This document shows positions 7,701-9,506 of a DNA stretch of 9,506 nt, one piece after another. A program made the translations under genes and the position numbers. Under the pieces are notes generated by a model that had not been told where the DNA came from, did not search any database, and was given only the letters and a program-made list of their open reading frames with translations. Position 1 is the first letter of the stretch, and every line of letters starts with the position of its first letter. The DNA is from Lentisphaerota bacterium (lineage in GTDB: Bacteria; Verrucomicrobiota; Lentisphaeria; Oligosphaerales; PUNB01): assembly GCA_003552565.1 (NCBI GenBank), contig PUNB01000087.1, positions 1 to 9,506 of the forward strand, written 5' to 3'.

Positions 7701-8030
7701 CTGGCGGGATGGCGCAGCATTTCTTTTACCAGTGAGTCCGACTTCTACTGGTCTCCCAGCTCCTACAGCGGTCCGCTGGTGGGCGCGCGAGTGGCCGGGC
7801 CGTTCTGGTGGGATTTTGACTACCGGCTGGAATTGGAGGCGTATTTTCCTGATACCTTCACTGATGACGAAGCAGGCGGAGTCTCAAGGAGTCTGAATGT
7901 GAACTTCAACCGGCAGCTTAGCGAACAATGGTTCGGAGAAGTTAATTTTACCTATAGCGGGTCGCCGAGAGAAGATGATGACAATTATAACTATTTCGGG
8001 GTTATGTTTAATTTGTTTTATGAGTTTTAA
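4773..8030 (+). CDS. Secreted TPR protein with C-terminal outer-membrane beta-barrel, probable exopolysaccharide exporter
   Basis: The 1085-residue protein has three parts. A Sec signal peptide has positive residues K5-K6 and R12-R13, a hydrophobic core (about 14-27) and likely cleavage after Ala31. A solenoid of TPR-like helical pairs covers about 35-775, full of Glu/Arg and 'P-x-n/d' repeat boundaries. A C-terminal domain of about 310 residues (778-1085) alternates polar and hydrophobic residues, is rich in Tyr, Trp, Gly and Ser, and ends in Phe, typical of outer-membrane barrels. The length would fit about 16 strands. This architecture is that of PelB, PgaA and BcsC, which guide exopolysaccharide through the periplasm and outer membrane; YaiO-type TPR barrels are an alternative. 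Trp occurs in a recurrent 'M/V-L/M-x-W' motif at W261, W294, W469, W671 and W706. A polysaccharide deacetylase gene follows, which supports the exporter role. The function is inferred from architecture and context; I cannot assign a specific polymer. Confidence 0.8.
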   Translation: MSGFKKNIWGCRRIILLLFCVLGIAGFTGGAEEPSRLTLAQYEHARQLYEQGVYGEAARQLESYLDSRPLDYSARKLLARIYLHLEDYPELEEQAEMLSRMRPEDEEAAEWLSLARREIRAELPRRAAELRREIEQNPEAAELRMQLAEIYARKERPEEAMESFAKAYSLEPDKPRVILAYARFAARMGRIDKAEELYLQYLEEEPDPDVRAEMFSVMLSPGMDYLEEEDYERAAAYYRQIVERYPEELHLRLRYARMLAWGDRLDESIGAYRSYLAEKDDPEARMEMIRVMAWNENFADAARLLREKLEREPENLEALVLLGDIYRWNDDMDSAAARYRRALEIDPEFQPALDGLDELEEMRRQRRLEARRLSISHMLELYREEPEDEDIRLQLARLYVAAGRHGEAREHFEFYLQQNPEETSVRREYARVLRNLEEYRESIHQLRRSLRDHPEDTSLRMEIVTMLMWEAQYQEARRELTELLELAPERADVHWQLARLHQMEAEWDEALHHYREVLRIDPDYEVARARIRTIERNPFRRLDKLEEEAERRPDDLEVRMELAEMLFDMERYFESMEYAREVLEIRPRHRQALALIEEAEEIMARRRLREIRRLREELLQDPRQHEVHLELARLLRQDEDYRRAEFHYRYYLRGYPQDFEVRMEYAQMLSWLPEYRRRAVDEYRLLTEWDPYDFELRRQRSQVLAWGREYWREAERELEEVLIFDPENLEMQAALADLHRFQGRYAEARERYERIELMDPENERALAGLEAIKEALRPEADIFLGAGSDNDGFSHFSFGGRYHHYDSDGTRWTIGGTFYNFSESADAEVDWDGGSSAGVEITGAVEGALAEYVTGSAWVQLGSYSLGGNVFGGGLRGSYDLSPINTLSLEYSHRSAIHEVGTLRALAGGVDVDTIRLDWDSEPPPEVEHREPINRLFFEGFLSYSSFSDSNLRTSLLVRPYYRFRDRDEDQPSIDLLAGWRSISFTSESDFYWSPSSYSGPLVGARVAGPFWWDFDYRLELEAYFPDTFTDDEAGGVSRSLNVNFNRQLSEQWFGEVNFTYSGSPREDDDNYNYFGVMFNLFYEF

Positions 8031-8060
8031 GTTTATGTGAGACTTCGGATTTTTGACATC

Positions 8061-8090
8061 TTGTCTCGCACCTTGTCTCGCACCTTGTCT
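8061..8090. repeat. 12-base tandem repeat ttgtctcgcacc, about 2.5 copies
   Basis: Two perfect head-to-tail units and a six-base remainder. The unit matches the accttgtctcgca end of copy 1 (951-963), which occurs there only once, so the element expanded here or contracted there. Confidence 0.75.
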
Positions 8091-8198
8091 GGTTTTCTGT
8101 CGATTCCTCATTTTTCAGACTAAGTGCGAGATCCGCCTGAGGCGGACAAGACTAGGAAAGTACAAAACTAGGTCTCGAACCCTTTTCGCACAAGCTCT
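8061..8198 (+). repeat. Modular dispersed repeat, copy 2 (core inverted)
   Basis: It opens with two full tandem copies and one partial copy of a 12-base unit (ttgtctcgcacc at 8061-8072, 8073-8084 and 8085-8090). The 41-base core (8088-8128) ends with gactaagtgcg and matches the reverse complement of 960-1000. Then come the palindrome tccgcctgaggcgga (8132-8146), gactagg (8150-8156) and aacccttttcgca (8178-8190). Relative to copy 1, a 12-base gagacaaggtgc stretch is missing between palindrome and gactagg, and the ggggtct end has become aagctct. Confidence 0.7.
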
Positions 8199-8264
8199 AG
8201 TTAGCAGAACCGATGAAATCGGAAGGCTGGAAAATTCAGCTCAGAAAAATGGGAAAACTTTAGG

Positions 8265-9506
8265 ATGAAAACAGCTTCCAACTCCAATCATAAAATGATT
8301 TCCTTGGGCATTTTGCGCTTCCTTCCGGTGATTGTTTTATTAATGTCTGTATTACTGCTGAGCGGCGGCTTTGCCGTCACTCAGGCCATTGAAAGAGCGG
8401 GAATCATTGATTTACGGCCTGATGTGGAAGTGGCTCCCGAACTGGAAGAAGATGCCCGCCGGCAAAGACCGCTATTGTGGCGGAATTATTTGCTGGGGTA
8501 TTTCGAGCATGTGGATATGCTCTCGGCGGATTTTGTTGAGGAACAGGGACTTGCCGCCTATGACCTGCTGGTGCTTCCGGAGTCGAGGCAAGTCGCTCGC
8601 GGGCACGCGGAAGCAATTCTTGAATTCCTCAGTCGGGGAGGGGCGTTGATCCTGACCGGGCAAAGCGGTGTTCGGCTGGCTGACATCGACAGCGGTCCGA
8701 CTATGGCCGAGTCTCTTGGTCTGAACTATCGGACCGATCCCATCCCAGGGGCGGAAGAAAGTACTTCCTGGTGGGTGATTAAGGACCGGCCGGCATATCT
8801 TACATCACGCGTGCCGGTACTGCAGCATTTGGCCGTGGAACAAAGTCATCCTGCCATGGTCAGCGGGAACGGCCAGTCCCTGGCTTTCTGGATGAGCGCC
8901 GCCACCGAAACTGAGGAAACATTTGACGACGCCGCGCCTCGAAGCGCCCTGTCCGCCGGTTCGTACGGAGATGGCAGGTTCCTCTGGCTGGGGTTCTCTA
9001 TAGACGGCGTGGGCGGGGATCTTGAGACCAGTCAGAATTTCCATCAGCTGCTGACCAACACCTTTGACTGGTTTCAAGGCCGGGCGACGGTGGAGATTGA
9101 GCCTTGGCCTTACCCTTACCAGCGGGCGGCGGCTTTTTCCATGGACACTGAGACGGCGTTCGGCAATGTTCGTGGTGTCGCCGGTGTGGATAACCTGGAA
9201 GTTCTCACTTATTTTTTACTGACTGAACCGGCGGACCTGTATGTCGACCTTTTGCAGAGAATAGCTCGCGGTTCCGAGGCTGAAATCGGAACCGGCGAAA
9301 TGGCGGTGCATGGCGATGACCACGATGTTTTTCGAGGCCTCCCCAGAGAGGTTCAAACGTCTCGTTTGCAAAGCACGGTTGATTATATTCAGGAACATAT
9401 CGGAGAACGCCCCCTGGGGTTTCGGCCGCCGGAGGAGGCTTATGACTACACCACTCTGCAAAGCTTGGCCGAAACCGGCTTTAAGTATATATTCGCCGAC
9501 GATAAC
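8265..9506 (+). CDS. Membrane-targeted NodB-type polysaccharide deacetylase, 5' part
   Basis: The reading frame is open for 414 codons and leaves the window, so the C-terminus is missing. Residues 17-38 are a hydrophobic segment after a basic start: either a signal peptide cleaved near Ala41 or a membrane anchor, so the enzyme should act in the periplasm. Residues about 70-270 form a Rossmann-like domain resembling class I glutamine-amidotransferase folds (YDLLVLPES, then FLSRGGALILTG), with no catalytic cysteine that I can see. From about 285 the NodB deacetylase signatures appear: FSMDTE with Asp294 and Glu296, HGDDH with His349 and His353, and FRPPEEAYD with Arg387. Such enzymes remove N- or O-acetyl groups from polysaccharides using a divalent metal. 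The layout recalls the PelA/DUF2194 group, without PelA's N-terminal hydrolase. The ATG at 8265 lies soon after the previous gene; its Shine-Dalgarno is weak, and an ATG at 8295 is an alternative start. Confidence 0.85.
   Translation, partial: MKTASNSNHKMISLGILRFLPVIVLLMSVLLLSGGFAVTQAIERAGIIDLRPDVEVAPELEEDARRQRPLLWRNYLLGYFEHVDMLSADFVEEQGLAAYDLLVLPESRQVARGHAEAILEFLSRGGALILTGQSGVRLADIDSGPTMAESLGLNYRTDPIPGAEESTSWWVIKDRPAYLTSRVPVLQHLAVEQSHPAMVSGNGQSLAFWMSAATETEETFDDAAPRSALSAGSYGDGRFLWLGFSIDGVGGDLETSQNFHQLLTNTFDWFQGRATVEIEPWPYPYQRAAAFSMDTETAFGNVRGVAGVDNLEVLTYFLLTEPADLYVDLLQRIARGSEAEIGTGEMAVHGDDHDVFRGLPREVQTSRLQSTVDYIQEHIGERPLGFRPPEEAYDYTTLQSLAETGFKYIFADDN

Larger units (their letters stand above)
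8031..8264. other. Repeat-bearing gap before the deacetylase gene
   Basis: There is no clear terminator after the TPR/barrel gene. Most of the gap is copy 2 of the modular repeat, followed by 66 bases leading to the deacetylase start. A 16-codon open frame (8213-8263) ends one base before the deacetylase ATG. It has no Shine-Dalgarno and I do not call it a gene. Confidence 0.6.

Noticed and set aside
8061..8090. Possible CRISPR array or integron attC site
   Set aside because: The 12-base units are contiguous without spacers, and the layout lacks the paired core sites of attC.
8213..8263. 16-codon open frame ending one base before the deacetylase ATG, possible leader peptide
   Set aside because: The spacing is suggestive of translational coupling, but there is no Shine-Dalgarno and no other support.
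8053..8268. 71-codon forward open frame before the deacetylase
   Set aside because: It is made of the 12-base tandem repeat and the palindrome and has no ribosome binding site or recognisable protein.

Overview
The window carries four genes, all on the + strand, in DNA of moderately high GC content: an acylphosphatase (391-666), the DNA polymerase III alpha subunit DnaE (1124-4690), a very large secreted tetratricopeptide-repeat protein ending in a predicted outer-membrane beta-barrel (4773-8030), and the first 414 codons of a membrane-targeted NodB-type polysaccharide deacetylase that runs off the right edge (8265-9506). A signal-peptide TPR/beta-barrel protein ending in an aromatic residue means a Gram-negative (diderm) bacterium. 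The DnaE has an apparently complete set of PHP-domain metal ligands, unlike the degenerate E. coli domain, and the gaps are full of short modular repeats. This would suit an environmental lineage, perhaps of the PVC or deltaproteobacterial type, but that placement is a weak inference.

Layout. Positions 1-390 hold no convincing gene; they contain a heptad-like repeat, a long imperfect inverted repeat (142-224) and two 8-base repeat modules. After acyP there are two hairpins (668-682 and 741-765). Positions 770-1088 are then almost entirely repeat sequence: three copies of a 21-23 base end module, three-way inverted and direct, with palindromes and a 'gacaaggt' module between them. dnaE follows 35 bases later. 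A short AT-rich gap (4691-4772) carries a plausible promoter for the TPR/barrel gene. The gap at 8031-8264 carries a second copy of the repeat element found in front of dnaE, and the deacetylase starts 66 bases after it.

How the genes fit together. dnaE and acyP are housekeeping genes with no evident functional tie to the rest. The last two genes look like the start of an exopolysaccharide locus. A TPR-plus-barrel outer-membrane exporter (the PelB, PgaA and BcsC architecture) sits next to a periplasmic deacetylase (the PelA and PgaB role). The synthase and other partners, if present, would lie beyond the right edge.

The least expected structure is the repeat element present both before dnaE (951-1088) and before the deacetylase (8061-8198). 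Both copies are 138 bases with the same outer order of modules, but a 41-base core is inverted in one relative to the other.
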